From the NCBI GenBank assembly GCA_008508345.1, contig QNGE01000409.1:13705-77704 (forward strand): a stretch of 64,000 nt of DNA, given 5' to 3'. How positions within the stretch are numbered: the stretch's first letter is position 1; each line of letters opens with the position of its first letter. The notes beneath the pieces were generated by a model. The model was not told the origin of the DNA and did not search any database. It was given only the letters and a program-made list of their open reading frames with translations. Shown one piece after another: positions 1 through 11,700 of this stretch. The DNA is from Paragonimus westermani. Its lineage: Eukaryota; Platyhelminthes; Trematoda; Plagiorchiida; Troglotrematidae. The position numbers and the translations under genes are program-made.

Positions 1-260
1 GTGGGGGAGGGGTCAGCAGTAGCATGTTTTCGCCTATCCACCCTGCTGTATGCAGCAGATAGGGCGACCCGGTTTATACTGCGAGACGGCCGATGCAGTA
101 TGGAATTGTTTATGTTGTGAGGATTCATGATTGTGTGTGGGCTGAGATACTGCCAGGACGCCCAGACCTAGACAGGGGAACGATTAGGGTTCTCAACCAA
201 AGCCTTTGGCTCAATAGCCTGCATCGCAAGGCAGTGGGTGGGGGGCGGTGTACCAAAAGT
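1..260 (-). mobile_element. LINE family A, 5' end (truncated by window edge)
   Basis: Bases 1-250 align by eye with 7408-7640, which is the 5' region of the larger minus-strand LINE at 5.0-7.6 kb. On the minus strand the first about 15 codons of the element's ORF are visible at 1-45, beginning MDRRK as in the other copy; the rest lies outside the window. The remaining bases would be 5' untranslated region. What is seen is the homology and the shared start. That this is a second insertion of the same family is inference. Confidence 0.55.
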
Positions 261-538
261 TGTACGTTTTTCGGGAAGAGATGCCAACCATCCTCCAGCC
301 CCCAACTTGGAGGACCAGGAGACTGTGGTTTGTCGGACCTCTACCTGTTGGCCTGCCTGGTATGAGTAACTCTGTTGGTGTCGTCACCACACCGCCCAGT
401 TTATCCCAGAAGGCCATCGAGATGCACAAGCCGTCACAACACGTCAAGGTCCAGTCTCACCGATCCAGCTACATCGGGAGAGCTGTTCCGAAGGTCGAAC
501 TCCCGCCATACAGGAACATTTTTTCATGTGGTGTGGCA
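261..538. other. Unassigned repeat-like stretch between LINE and gypsy fragments
   Basis: An ORF on each strand crosses this stretch, but neither resembles a protein I recognise. It lies between a LINE 5' end and the 3' part of a gypsy pol, so it is probably LINE untranslated region or gypsy 3' sequence. No long terminal repeat could be paired. Confidence 0.25.
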
Positions 539-2130
539 TTAGTTACGGTACACAGGAGTGATCTGGCAGAGTATAATGCATCGAGAAGTAAGTATTCTTA
601 ATTCACGAGCTTTCAGGGCGAGCAACACGGTTTTCCACAGCGTTCCATTCAAACGCTCTACTTGACGGTTTCCCTGGGGATTGTGTGGTGTCGTTCTAAT
701 TGTCGTGGCTCCTCCTTCTTGAAGAAACTGTTGAACACTAGACGACGTAAATGTCGATCCACGATGAGAATGAATGTAGGCCGGAGTGCCAAACAACGAG
801 AACAACCGACAAAACATTTAATAGTGGTCTCACTAGTCTGGTCGAGACCGCAGAGGCGAAAGGAAGTCGAAAATGTCCATCGATAATTGTCACTAGGTAG
901 CGATTGTGGGTTAGTGATGGAAGGGGACCGTTAAAACCAATCGAGAGTCTTTCGGATGGTTTTGTGACTTATGAGCTCGTCTCCAACTTTGAAAAAAAAA
1001 CTAGGTTTGATTTTACAGCACCCTGAACATTTGGCAACAACGCTTCGAACTTCTTTCACAGAAAAGGGCAGGCTTCTGGCGCGCGCGAAGTGTTTCAGCC
1101 GAGGAACACCGGAACGACAACGATTCGTGTAGTCCCTTTAAGTCGATATTTGTCGCCAGTGCCCCGTAACAGTTACTTGAGGGTGTATCTGCCGCTCGAT
1201 TATCTTTACCAGGTCGATACACGACGCTGAACTTGAGTGGCGACAGTTCCAACTCCGGCGTTCAGTTTTGTCGTCCTTGACTTTCCCTCTGTGCTGATTG
1301 TTGTAGATGAAAGCGACAAACCGTTGATCTGTATTAAGTTTAAAGTGGTTAAGAAGAAAATATTTATATTTAAGTATGGATTCCACGACGGCATACGCTA
1401 CCTTTTCTACGGCGAAATAATGCCGTTCACTGGACGACAGACTACGTGATAGGAAGGCTACCCTTTGACCGTTTTCATTCACAGTGGTTGCCACCGCCAC
1501 ATCAGAGGCGTCTGTCTCGAAAACCAGCTTGGTGTAGCCTGTGTTTTAGAGCCACAAAGAATCCTCTGACTTGATTAGGTAGAGGGAATTTCTTATTGTG
1601 CACACGTTTGTGAATCTTAACAGAGAGCTTAGATATCCACCATGAATAGTAAGCAAATAATCCCACCACTCGTTGCTTGGACTTCAAGTTGGAAGGAGGG
1701 GCTAATTCTCGTAGAGTTTTTAGGCGCTCGGGATCCGGTTTGATACTGTTTTTGTGTACCTCCTAACCCAGAAGTCTGATATGTTTGGCGGCGATGATGC
1801 TTCTTGACTCGTTGAAAGTCATCCCGTATTTCCTAGCCACGCCCAGGAAATTCCGAAGATTGAGATCATGTTCAGCGGAGGTGGTTCGCACACCATAATA
1901 CTGTCAACGTAAACAAATATGTATTAATCGTTCGCGTGCTATTATATATATTGGAAGCATGCGACGCCATTCGTCACACCAAATGGAATCCGACGAAGCC
2001 TGTACAAACGTCCACAAACCTCAAGGGCCGCAAAGAACTTTTCTTTTTCCCAAATAGAGATCTGATGATAAGCACTCTTCAGATCCAGACTGCTATAGGT
2101 GTACGTGACGATTCGTCTGATCATATCGTC
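539..2130 (-). mobile_element. Ty3/gypsy retrotransposon pol fragment (RT, RNase H, integrase), degenerate
   Basis: Reading on the minus strand the domains run in gypsy order. Reverse transcriptase lies at about 2124-1690, with SLDLKSAYHQI and a later RIPFGVTNGVACFQ block. The RT/RNase H connection is at 1687-1502 (VVGLFAYYSWW). RNase H is at 1500-1013 (RVAFLSRSLSSSERHYFAVEK and a following tether with PGKDNRAAD). The integrase core is at 817-539 (FGTPAYIHSHRG, then TPHNPQGNRQVERLNGTLW). Frameshifts separate the pieces. The catalytic YVDD box near 1905 reads YVDS. Gag, protease and the N-terminal part of RT are absent, and LINE sequence starts about 30 bp beyond the break. No paired LTRs were found. 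The element would once have copied itself through an RNA intermediate; this copy cannot. Confidence 0.85.
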
Positions 2131-2159
2131 AGTTTCGAGGAGGGGATAAGAAGAAGGAA

Positions 2160-2930
2160 TTAACTACTGAAAAGGACTACATCTGTCTTCAAACTTTCCA
2201 CACCAAGTTGCCTACATCTTGCAAACAAACAACCTAGTTATAACTGGAGGTAAGGCGTCATCAGCGAGACAGCTTCTTTATGATCTTCACTGTCCCACTT
2301 CAGTTAGTGCATTCACATCACAAACAACTCGGCCAAACAACAACATTCACGCCAATTAGCTCGACCACCTGCCATCTCACTTAATGTCTCGGCCGCCGAC
2401 CTTGTGAACCACGAGGTTCCCAGCCCGGGAGGCGAACCCGACCTACAGTGGCCAACACTTTTGTGAACCACTTCACTTTTCTACGCCGTTCACCTTGCAT
2501 CTTACGTCAATCAACAAGAGCGTTGGCAAAGAGTGTTGAATGTTTCAGACGACTTGTGAACGTTAGGAATTAATAAAAGAACGTGCTTAATGGGCACTAC
2601 CAACCACCCGCTTTCTAACCTTTTGGTTTCCCACTCGCTGGTGCCACCCTCTATGAGCGGTCTAATGTAGAAATCCATGGTCAAATATCTAAAGACAGCT
2701 CACGTCTTCTACTCTCAGTGATCAAGTTTGGTCGCCGTATTGTAAGACAGCTCTCAATGCCATCTTATGTACGCGATCCCTAAGCCCTAGAGAGATGTCC
2801 TTCTGTCTCCAGAGGTCTTCTGGATTAAAGAATACCGCCGTAGCCTTACAGGTGCGCGCTTCTATTTCCTCCACTGCACCTGTCAAAAACTTCCATAACT
2901 TCATTTCCCAATATTAAATCTACGTAATCA
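2160..2930 (-). mobile_element. LINE family B, 5'-truncated 3' end
   Basis: A minus-strand ORF at 2904-2722 contains LWRQKDISLGLRDRVHKMALRAVL, the region just after the RT of APE-type non-LTR elements. Downstream, 2160-2450 aligns with 16798-17095, which follows the same protein region in another copy, so this is the shared 3' tail of the family. Only about the last 770 bp survive. Truncation at the 5' end is the usual result of incomplete reverse transcription in LINEs. Confidence 0.7.
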
Positions 2931-4240
2931 TAGCTGTATTACAGAACACTGCATTTTGAGGATGCGTAGTACTTTCCGGAATGTGTACCGGAGAACGAAA
3001 TAGCTTCTGGCATTGATGGTACCACATGAAACTTGTCAGACAACACCTTGTTTTCAGCATAATCAAGATCAATCAGTCTTTCTGTGGATAGGAGGTCCAC
3101 ACTGACCTCTTATGGGTGCCGCAAACAGTCTTCCATTATCTTTCTGTAAAAAAACTGAAAGGAAATGATGAGAATGGATAGCATTGGCACTGGTTGCTTG
3201 CTGAAGCTGTTAAACAGTTCACCGTATACCCTAACTTGAGCTGAAGTATGGGAATAAAACGCCGACAGTATGTTCACATGATCAGTGCACCTCTGTGTTT
3301 AAGTGACTAAAAGTGCAGGTCGGTTCACTGAATCGAACTCACCTTCGTAGTCACGGGATATGGTAATTGTTGGCCAGCAGTATGCATGACGCACATCTCG
3401 CTGTGAGCCGTACTCCTAGGCCCGGAATACTGCTGATCCTGATAATAATTTATAGAGTGGTAGAGTAATAAACAAGTACAAACGCAAGAATAAAAACGAA
3501 TGAGGTTGCATTATTAAAAAGGCGAATGAACGACCCTTCGAATAAATTGCTGCCCGCTGACTGTTACACGTTGCCTCGTCAGTGTTTCCAACCGGTGCTG
3601 TTCATGGCAAGATACTGAAAGGTTCATTCATTGAACTTGACCTTGAGGTGTGATAGGATGATCAGCATAGGTACAAAAGCTATTGACTCCCCATACCCTT
3701 CAACGTTACACTCGTATTCCCTTTCATTTTGGGTAGCGTTGCGTTAAATGCGTTGCTCAGTTCCACACAGAAAGTAATGCTTAGAACAACTTATCCGTTG
3801 GTTTGGTGCCAAACGAACTTCGCTTTTTTGTTAAGTAGGGAAGTACTTCAGTTTTCTATCTTTCTTCGTGTGATCTGTATGTGTGTACTGGCAGCAGTGT
3901 TTGCCGTCTTCAGCATGGTTATCTCCTGTTTTCCAACTCTCCAAATAAACTTTTGAATATGCGTTCATCCGTATCAGCCAACGACCACCGTCGTCTACTA
4001 AACCGCTTACCATCCGTTTTGAAACTTTGGGCACGATAGTATGTTGCCTTTTCCCCAAATTTGTTAGCTTTGCATTCTGTGGATCTTGCTTGACTTCTCA
4101 TTCCCAGTTTCAAGTTACCTGTTTTCTCAGTCATTGACATAATGTATTTATGGTTGGTGGTATCCGGTTCGGACTAACCAGTCACAACGACCAAAGCCAA
4201 AGCGCGCCTGCGCTTAACCACTACAAATGGCTTGCGCTGC
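2931..4240. other. No gene recognised
   Basis: Several short ORFs lie near 3729-4140 on both strands, but none has a recognisable domain or convincing splice signals. I see no strong repeat relation to the rest of the window apart from the element that starts at about 4240. Confidence 0.4.
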
Positions 4241-4299
4241 ACCATTTGCAGTTTCACTTACACACCACGTCTCCGATGTAAACCCGAAGAAATTAAACT

Positions 4300-4541
4300 A
4301 GGAGTGTGAACTCCGTCCACGCTTTTCATGAGGCAACCGTGTTGACCACTCCGCCATTCACCTCACATTAGGCACGACCGAATTATCAAATCTGAACGCT
4401 CAACCAATCTCGCTTGTGAGCAATGATCAGGTTGCCCGATCGTCTCGAGAGGAGACACAGTTACTGCCTGTTAACTCCAATCGTTAACCCCGCGATTAGG
4501 AGTTCCGAGACAGGTCGAAATCACTGATCTCATTAAACCTG
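4300..4541 (-). repeat. tRNA-related short element, left arm of palindrome
   Basis: Antisense copy of the short-element family whose fullest member is at 49921-50331. The sequence at 4328-4360 is the reverse complement of a tRNA A-box-like region (a GGCGGAGTGGTCAACACGG type string). It pairs with the right arm at 4591-4830 with roughly 85% match by eye, leaving a loop of about 50 bases around 4545-4590. Bases on the B-box side are poorly preserved. Confidence 0.65.
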
Positions 4542-4559
4542 CAACGGGATATTTTAGAT

Positions 4560-5007
4560 TACTGATGAGTAGTCGGGGATTTGTTTATTTTCAGGTTTAA
4601 TGGGATCAATGATCTCGACCTGTCTCGGAAATCGTAATCATGGGGATATGGATTGGAGTTAACAGGAAGGTTACTGTGTCTCCTCTCCAGACGATCGGGC
4701 AACCTGATCATTGCTTACAAGCGAAAGTGGTTGAGCGTTCAGATTTCATAATCCGGTCGTGCCTGATGTGAGATCAGTAGCGCGTTGTCAACACGGCTGC
4801 CTCGTGAATGGAATGGCCGAAGTTCATATCCTGACCGTGGCAAGGATGTGCACTACTGGTGAGCTCTAGTGAGAGCGAACCTCGAGTCTAGTGCTTCTTT
4901 TCGAAAGAGGCTGGCTGGAAAGTCTATCTGAATGCGAATGCCGTTGTCAAATGTGAGTGATGTTTAACTCGAAAATAAACCAAATCTGCCACTACTCATC
5001 AGCAAAA
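4560..5007 (+). repeat. tRNA-related short element bounded by inverted termini
   Basis: A sense copy of the family. The left end (4562-4598) carries CTGATGAGTAGT followed by a T-rich run. The right end (4974-5004) carries the reverse complement of the same module, so the element has terminal inverted repeats of about 37 bp. The middle (4759-4845) has the A-box and B-box-like order of a tRNA gene, with GAAGTTCATATCC as the degenerate B box. Bases 4755-4970 match the reverse complement of 13676-13899 at only a few differences. A pol III promoter ancestry is inferred from the boxes. Confidence 0.65.
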
Positions 5008-5029
5008 CACAAAACATTCACCATACGGT

Positions 5030-7460
5030 ACACTAAAATGTAGAGAAAAGGAAAAGTAGTGGACCATAGACACTTAGGTTTCTAAAAAGTAGAGCGGATG
5101 TGTTGCCAAACCACGGTGGTCGCTGGTTCATGCGAACAAGGAAAAATGGATATGACGGATATAAACTACTTGACACTATTACGCTCGTTGTCTGTTGGCT
5201 AACGGTATACTATGCTTACATTGATGGCTTACTAGTCCCAAACGGCCGACGCTTTTACGGCCGCACACATCGCAGCGCCATATAGTTATGTCACACGACC
5301 CGTAGCAACGATGATTCCCTTGCGTACTGCGCGCTTCACTTCACGGCCGCAAAATAATTGCTCACTGAACTTGCGATCGCCCGTCTGAATCACATCTCTT
5401 CGACCTGTCCGATTCAACGCCAAATCTTCCCAAGATCTAAAGTCGATGTTGCAACGCGAATAGCATCCTATTATCTCCGTTCTTGGCCACCAAGACTTCG
5501 GTTACCTGATTTCAGCTATCCATACAGCAGCTGTCTTGGAATCCGGTCACCGCCCATCCGACAGAAGTGATCTAGCCAACAAAGCTGAGTCCGCATCAGC
5601 ATGGCTCCCATTCCCGATTGCCGCACTACCTCAGTGTTCAGAACCATATCTGACCACCGAATATCCAAGATACGTCTTACACACTGCAAATGGAAACGGC
5701 TCAGATAGCACATGTTCCACAGATACGACACTCAATTTTCATTGTCGTACAGCAGTACAGATAGCACTACTGAGCGGCAAACACAGTCTAGCGGCCACTT
5801 TCACTCTGTGGTTCTTCCAGACATATCTTTCAAGGCATCCGAAATCAACACTGGCTTTTGCCACGCGAGCTCGCAACTCGTGGTCCGCGGACAGATCTGT
5901 GGACAAATTGCTACCAAAGTAGCAGAAATCTGATCAACTGTCGATGACATCTCGATTGATTCGAACTTCAGGCGCACGTTCAGGAACAGAATCTCCACCC
6001 AGAGAAGGCTGAAAGGAAGTAAGTGTCTTACTTGTGTTCATATTCAACTTAAACTCGGATGCTGTGGTCGCGAAAGTCGTGGCTAGTTTTGTAATTCGTC
6101 TTCGCTGTGGGCGAACAGCGCGCTGTGATCTGTTAACAGAAGCATTTGCATCGTTTAGGTATGTAGTAGGGTTGGGGCGCCGTTCCGTCGGCTATTCAGT
6201 AGGTACCCATCCGTCCGGAACTCAACCTCAACACTGTCCTCCGACAAGTCCCGAAAGGCAATTGCTAGCATGAGAATCAAATATAAACCAAATAGGACTG
6301 GGGCTAGGATGCAACTTTGTTTCACGCCAGTAACGCTGTCAAATTCATCAGAGGTCGATCCACACGATTGCACCTTCGCCTTCATGCTCACATGCAACAT
6401 TTTAATCAAATGGACGAACTTACTGAGCATCTTCCACAACTCCTCGTGGCTCACGGAATCAAACGCCTTGGTGAAGTCCACGAAGGGGGGTATTCAGAGA
6501 CTGGTTGCGTCCCAGGCACTTCACCTGAAGCTGTCAAGCAGCAAGCAACAGGTTGATCGTACTTCGATTCGTCCGGGATTCACGGGAACATTGGTCTTCA
6601 AAGTGTTTGCATTCAGCCAGTTCGGGGTTTTCTTGCAAGTGCCTTGTCTGCGCAGCCCAGCGGACTGAATCCCTTGCCTTTAAACAAAGACACCACCGGA
6701 GCATCCTGAACACTTGTGGCATTTCTTCATTCGGACGATCACCGTTCTGGTTGACTGAACCAATGCCGTAGGGTCCGAGGGCTCCCGGCCAGGTTGTCCA
6801 GTCGCGCCCAGCTCGAGTGTTCAAGTCACGCAGAACAAACAGTTGGTTATTCACCGGTACTGACTTGATTGTGGTGGGCGGCTGATCACAGGACTGGTCC
6901 TTTAACGTTAACACATTAACGTTAACATTAACATTAACGTTACACACAATTGGCCATAAACACCAACAAGTGTGACATACTTTCGCCGAATCACAAACGC
7001 ATCCATAAGATTCGAGGGCTGATACCGTGCGGTTGGCCTATCACCAAAACACTGATGTGGTCAACGACGGCGAAACAGACACCATGCTCCAGAGCACCGT
7101 CTACCGGGTAACCTGTTTAGAAGGTGTGCCGAGCACCTGCTTCTCGGAACTTACCTTGGTCTGCAAGCCTCGTCTAACTGAAGGCTGCTGCATCGACGCC
7201 ATACCGACTCAATTCCATAGCGATCAGTGCGGTTCGCCGTTCCGGCCGTCCTGTGGCATTGCAACGATCCAGTAGCGTGCGCACATTCCATGTCTCAATG
7301 GAAGACATCTTACGTCCCAGGGTGTGTCTCAGATTGGTCGTTGTATTACTGAGACTCAGATGAGAATTGTCTGCTTCGGGACTCGTGCTGACAGGGTCAT
7401 TATTAGAGGGGACGGAGGAGGGTTTGTCAGTGGCATATTTTCGCCTATCCACTCTGTTTC
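5030..7460 (-). mobile_element. LINE family A, near full length, decayed
   Basis: APE-type non-LTR retrotransposon on the minus strand, of RTE/CR1-like type. The endonuclease starts at 7452 (ETWNVRTLLDRC, RRTALIAMELSRYGVDAA) and continues with frameshifts to about 6550, including LFVLRDLNTRAGRDW and LGPYGIGSVNQNGDR. Reverse transcriptase is at about 6490-6030 (MDFTKAFDSVSHEELWKML, then VTGVKQSCILAPVLFGLYL). The catalytic box near 6140 reads LLLTDHSALFAHSE, so one of the two aspartates is lost. The 3' domain at 5731-5516 has RRILDIRWSDMV and DRIPRQLLYG. A small zinc-finger-like end (CGRKSVGRLGLVSHQC) lies near 5260-5200. At least four frame breaks make it inactive. The 5' untranslated part probably reaches about 7640. 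Confidence 0.85.
6903..6948. repeat. Hexanucleotide array inside LINE endonuclease
   Basis: About seven units of an AACGTT/AACATT type hexamer, read on the minus strand as repeated Asn-Val codons. It sits within the endonuclease part of LINE family A, where no such run is expected, so it is a later microsatellite expansion. Confidence 0.7.
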
Positions 7461-8399
7461 AGACGGCAGACAGAGCGAACTGGTTTACCCTGCGCTAATG
7501 CCAAAGCCCTATTATATTTAGTTTACGTTGTATAATCATGGTTTGTATGGGTCTTGGATACTGCTAGGACGCTAGGAGAGTGGCAAGGACCCCCAACAGG
7601 AGCTTTTGGCTCGGAAGCCTGTACAGCAAGGTAACAGGTGATACAAACGTGAATACACACAATCACCACAACATCGACGATCAAATTGAAATGGCTACGC
7701 ACCGGCTTGAGATCCATGCACCTAGAAACTCAACACATGGAGACCAATACTACTGCAGAGATAAACAAGTCACAACAACAAAGCTAGACCAGGCAAGAAC
7801 AACCATAAAGCGGAACCAAACCAAAACACACCGGCATCATCCACAAAGAGCCTGGCTGCTCCCATTAGACCAATCTGACATGGTTGAACTTGCAAGGGTT
7901 GATGTCCCAGTCAGCGTAGCCCGCCGGATCAAAACAGCACACAAACCTGACCACCACGCCAGGGTAGTAAAAATGGTCGAGAATACCTACATACGTTTTT
8001 GTCGAACTTCATTTTTTCTCCATATTTCCAGTCTTCATAGACAAGAGCCCACCATTGGAGTCTGTTTTATGTTTTCTAGTGGTAATTGTTCCACTTTCAC
8101 ATTATCTTTTCATCTGGCCAACCACCTTTACCCAGCTCTGTTCCAAGTAGCACAACACAAGCCACTCGTGGTGGATTTCATACCCATGCATCCTTTGGTT
8201 CAGGTCATTGACAGCTTAATCTGGAAACGTAGGCTGTCAACCGTGTGAATGCTATCGTTTAACTTCTAAATACGGGGAAATGTCTGGTTTCACTCTGTAT
8301 TCCGAAGATATTATTTTTCCGTTTCACTTGATAGAACCGCAATTGCTCTTACGTTTTACGCATTTCAGCAGATGTATTGAATGCCGTAAACCCGTAGAC
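7461..8399. other. LINE 5' flank and region upstream of the membrane-protein gene
   Basis: Bases 7461-7640 share homology with 50-250 and belong to LINE family A. A 222-codon open frame runs on the plus strand from 7580 to 8248. It begins inside the repeat, is rich in A and C, ends in low-complexity sequence and has no recognisable domain, so I regard it as chance or antisense. Whatever promoter the downstream gene uses would lie here, but I cannot point to a TATA box. Confidence 0.3.
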
Positions 8400-8446
8400 A
8401 TGCTCCGCATTCTCAGTCTAGCGCACTTTCTGTTCAGTCGTCCATG
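8400..8446 (+). other. Possible short upstream ORF
   Basis: An ATG at 8400 opens a 15-codon frame whose TGA stop overlaps the ATG of the main gene in an ATGA arrangement. The sequence shows this directly. Translation and any control of the main frame are inference. It depends on the transcript starting upstream of 8400. Confidence 0.25.
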
Positions 8447-8797
8447 AAAATTAACGACCGATCTAGAGAGACTGTCCCATGGAGCATAATTGCTTTTTAT
8501 CTGTTAGCGTGCCACTTATGGACGATCGGTCGAGCCACCCTTATCGGACCTGAACCATCGGCCTTTCCTATTGAACTCCAGAATCGCTTAGCCGGTCTTG
8601 ATGGTGAAATCGCTTGTGATTTCAATCGACAAAATACTTGCGGATTCAAGGCATCACCCTCTGGATCTTGGAGTTTTTACCAAAGCCGATTTGAATTGTT
8701 CGAGCAACTTAAGAAAGCGGCTAAGGCAGCTGAAAATGCACTATTAAATTCCTCGCTCGACGCGAATGCGGAAAACCGTACGGACATCGATTTACAG
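8444..8797 (+). CDS. Exon 1 of the membrane-protein gene
   Basis: 354 bases, residues 1-118, ending in phase 0 at CAG|GTCAGT. It holds the signal segment, the first cysteine pair of the MAM-like region and a short alanine/lysine-rich helix (about residues 86-100). The frame stays open past the donor to 9073, but that tail turns into hydrophobic intron translation. A stronger-looking GTGAGT at 8829 would give phase 1, which does not fit exon 2. Confidence 0.75.
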
Positions 8798-11700
8798 GTC
8801 AGTACAACCAGTGCTATATGTGGATCTTGTGAGTGGACCAGTTTCAGTTCACATATCGGTGAACCCCGTGTCATACTTTGCTCTGTTGTTAAATATTTTC
8901 TATTCAATGTTGTTCGTTATCTTCGCTGGCAGTTCGCTCGTCTTCATTTTTGCACTTACGTGGTTGGCAGTGACCGTTTTCTGCCCTGTGACCATGAGAA
9001 GAAGAAACAAGGAACCCCGTTTTCCTGGGAGAAAGATTTGGCCAGTCAAGTAGATAGAATATTTCGGAGGTAGACTTCAGTGGTTTACTTACGTGACCTT
9101 CAATCCATCACCTTCATTGGCCCGCTCGAGGATGCTCATAAATTACCGGGCCTGACCGTCTGATTTAGAATTAGTTACTAGTGGTGTGATGTACTTATTA
9201 CTTCTGCGGAAAATTCCGTCGCGGAACTGTAACTGAGACAAACGATGTACCGTCGTTCGTCATCAGGGTTTCTGGGAGCTCAACTACCCCGAATGACTGT
9301 ATCAGATGTTAGATGGTGACCTCCGGTGTTGTGTTCCTTAGCGTTAGATCTTCAGTTCGTTTGCTGTAAGCATCTACGGCGGTAAGGAAATTTCGTCCAT
9401 CTATCAGCCCCGCGCCGCCCGTCTGTCCGCTTGACTGTGAAGTGATGTGGTGTTGTAGGAGTGTTCTGCATATTGTTTTCGGAGCTGGTGTATCTTTAGA
9501 GCATGTGCATGTCGACTTTTTCAGTTGTTTTTTTACCAAGAGACAGTCGTACGCCATAACCTTTATGCGACTAGTCCCCCAGATTCTTGGCGAAAGGCTG
9601 CCGAATTATGCAAGCATGGCGTCTCTTTGATATGATTACACGTTCACCGAACAAGACACGAATTTGGGCGGTGGACAGAGAGTTCTGACATTGTGCGAAT
9701 TGTTGAGTCGAGTAAACTTAGGGCGACGCGTGCGATAGTATTCAGTTGCTTTCTGGAGATTGCGGTCTCGTCTGATGACTTTTTTGTTTCATCGTGAAAG
9801 TCAGTGAGTAGGTGCAGTGGATATCCGGTTCTACAGTAGTGCTTGCAGTGGCGACATTTTTGAGTTCACACGACTGCTGGTGGTAATTAGTTGTTCGTTA
9901 CTTGATGTCAAAGTCATCACTCGGCAGCACTGTCGTTCTTCGTTGCAGTCAGTTGAAAGTCTACAAAGAAATACCATTCTTTGATCCTAAGCTGAGGCGT
10001 GAAAAACATCATGTGAAACCTCTTGACAGTGAATCCGATGAATAGAGTTTCCTTTCCTATCCTGTAGTACCCTTCTGCCAGAGTCAGAAGTCGGATTGTC
10101 TGCACCAAAGATTCTGCGGAATTCGGCGTCATTATCACCATACTATGTCAGCAACATGCCCGTTTCAATTTTTGCCTTGATTTCTTCAAAGATCTGTTTG
10201 CACTATGGCTACCACGATCGGACTTGACGTCTTGTTGTAGTTTTTTCTTCAGAGGCGTTCTGACGCGATGAATTCCCCGTGGGAACTCGCCGTACTAGCT
10301 AATATGACTCAGTATTAATCGAATTAAGCGGCATTTTGTGATGGTCTGTATTTTGTTCAACTCAGAGCGATGGTCAATCTTTTTGATGGTCAACCTAAGA
10401 TATTGTGCGGGATGCATGAAGTGTGCACTTGTTCCGACAGACGGGATTGTATTTTTTTCAGCCTCAAGGGTTGAACATCTGAATCATCACGGCGTTGTTA
10501 TGCGGGTATGCTGCTGTCCTTTGCATTGTTCACTTTTACTTAAACTGCAGAGTTTCGTGTCGTATCGAACTCTCAGTTGGCCTAAGGTCATCGTCATTTA
10601 CTCTTGGTTCGCACCACTCGGTGTTTGTCTGCTCATATTAATGTTTGTCTTCTTCAGCTTGATTGCCCACAGTTACTCCGTTACATTCGTGAAGTAAACT
10701 TACTGGTTTGCGGTATGTGTTTGTCTCGTCAAAACTTTTCAAACATGCGGCTCATCTTTCTTAACGACCCTGGGTTGATTCTTGGCTGATCTCTCCTTTT
10801 CGCTGTTTCACCGGGTGCGGTCCCCTCAGACAGTTTGGTCTCTCCTTACGTCTGAGTTTTGGCGTAGTCTTACAGCTTTGTTGTTTACTGTTTTTAACTG
10901 CAACTCAGGAACTCGGATTTTCATCCGTCGTGTTACCTGAGAAAAACTACTTCCCGTGCTCTATATCTCCTGACCGGTCGCAGCCCGTGAACACCAGGGT
11001 GAATCCAAGTCAACCTCCGTTGGTCAGTTTAAAATGGCTTGTCCCTTGGTTACGTTTTGCTCCTTTTCCGGTTCCGGCTACTGATGGCACAACAGGTACC
11101 AAAGTGAAACAATGGTCTTCGGAACAGCTGACCACGTCAGGCCCGTCTGTCTTCACGACGTTCTCCTCTTTGTTGGCCTGTATGCATTTGAACTTGCGTT
11201 TCCCACGGAATCTCATCAGCCGAGTTGAACTTTCGTTTATGTGAGTTCGGCACCCTGCGTTTCTGATTTATTTGTGTTGGACGTGGTTTACTTATTTTCA
11301 TGACGTGTATGACTTTCAATAATTCCTTTTACACCTTGAATATCGTGTGCGAAAATGAAATTCGTTTTTCTTCTGCCGGGTAAAAATGTAAGGGCCATTA
11401 GGTCTTCTAAAATTAGAAAAGAACACGCAAGTCTGACAGTATTGACATCCGTGACTTTGGGTTCTACATTCACTATGGGTAGCATTGAGCAATTCGCAAC
11501 TCCTAAATGAAGGAAGATTTCTGCGTGTGTTTTGACGTAGGCCTTCCTGTTGACGCTTCGGTCACCCAGCCCCGGACGATTCTGGGGGAAATAGAAATGT
11601 GAGCAGACCTCATTTCTCTATGCTGCTGGGCATGTTTGTAAGCTGACTATCTCGATTTGTTTCACATCTCATTGTTTATCTTCAACTCCATCCATAGGAG

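Noticed and set aside
4562..4598. CTGATGAG in the short element as a hammerhead ribozyme core
   Set aside because: The matching GAAA with a stem between is not found on the same strand nearby. A second candidate near 4690-4720 has a stem followed by GAAA, but its first core box is changed and the other copies read GAGA, so it is not conserved.
7580..8248. 222-codon plus-strand ORF as a host gene
   Set aside because: It starts inside a LINE-related repeat, shows no domain and has low-complexity composition; chance or antisense reading is likelier.
8829..8834. GTGAGT as the donor of exon 1
   Set aside because: It would leave exon 1 in phase 1, incompatible with exon 2; the CAG|GTCAGT at 8798 fits phase 0.
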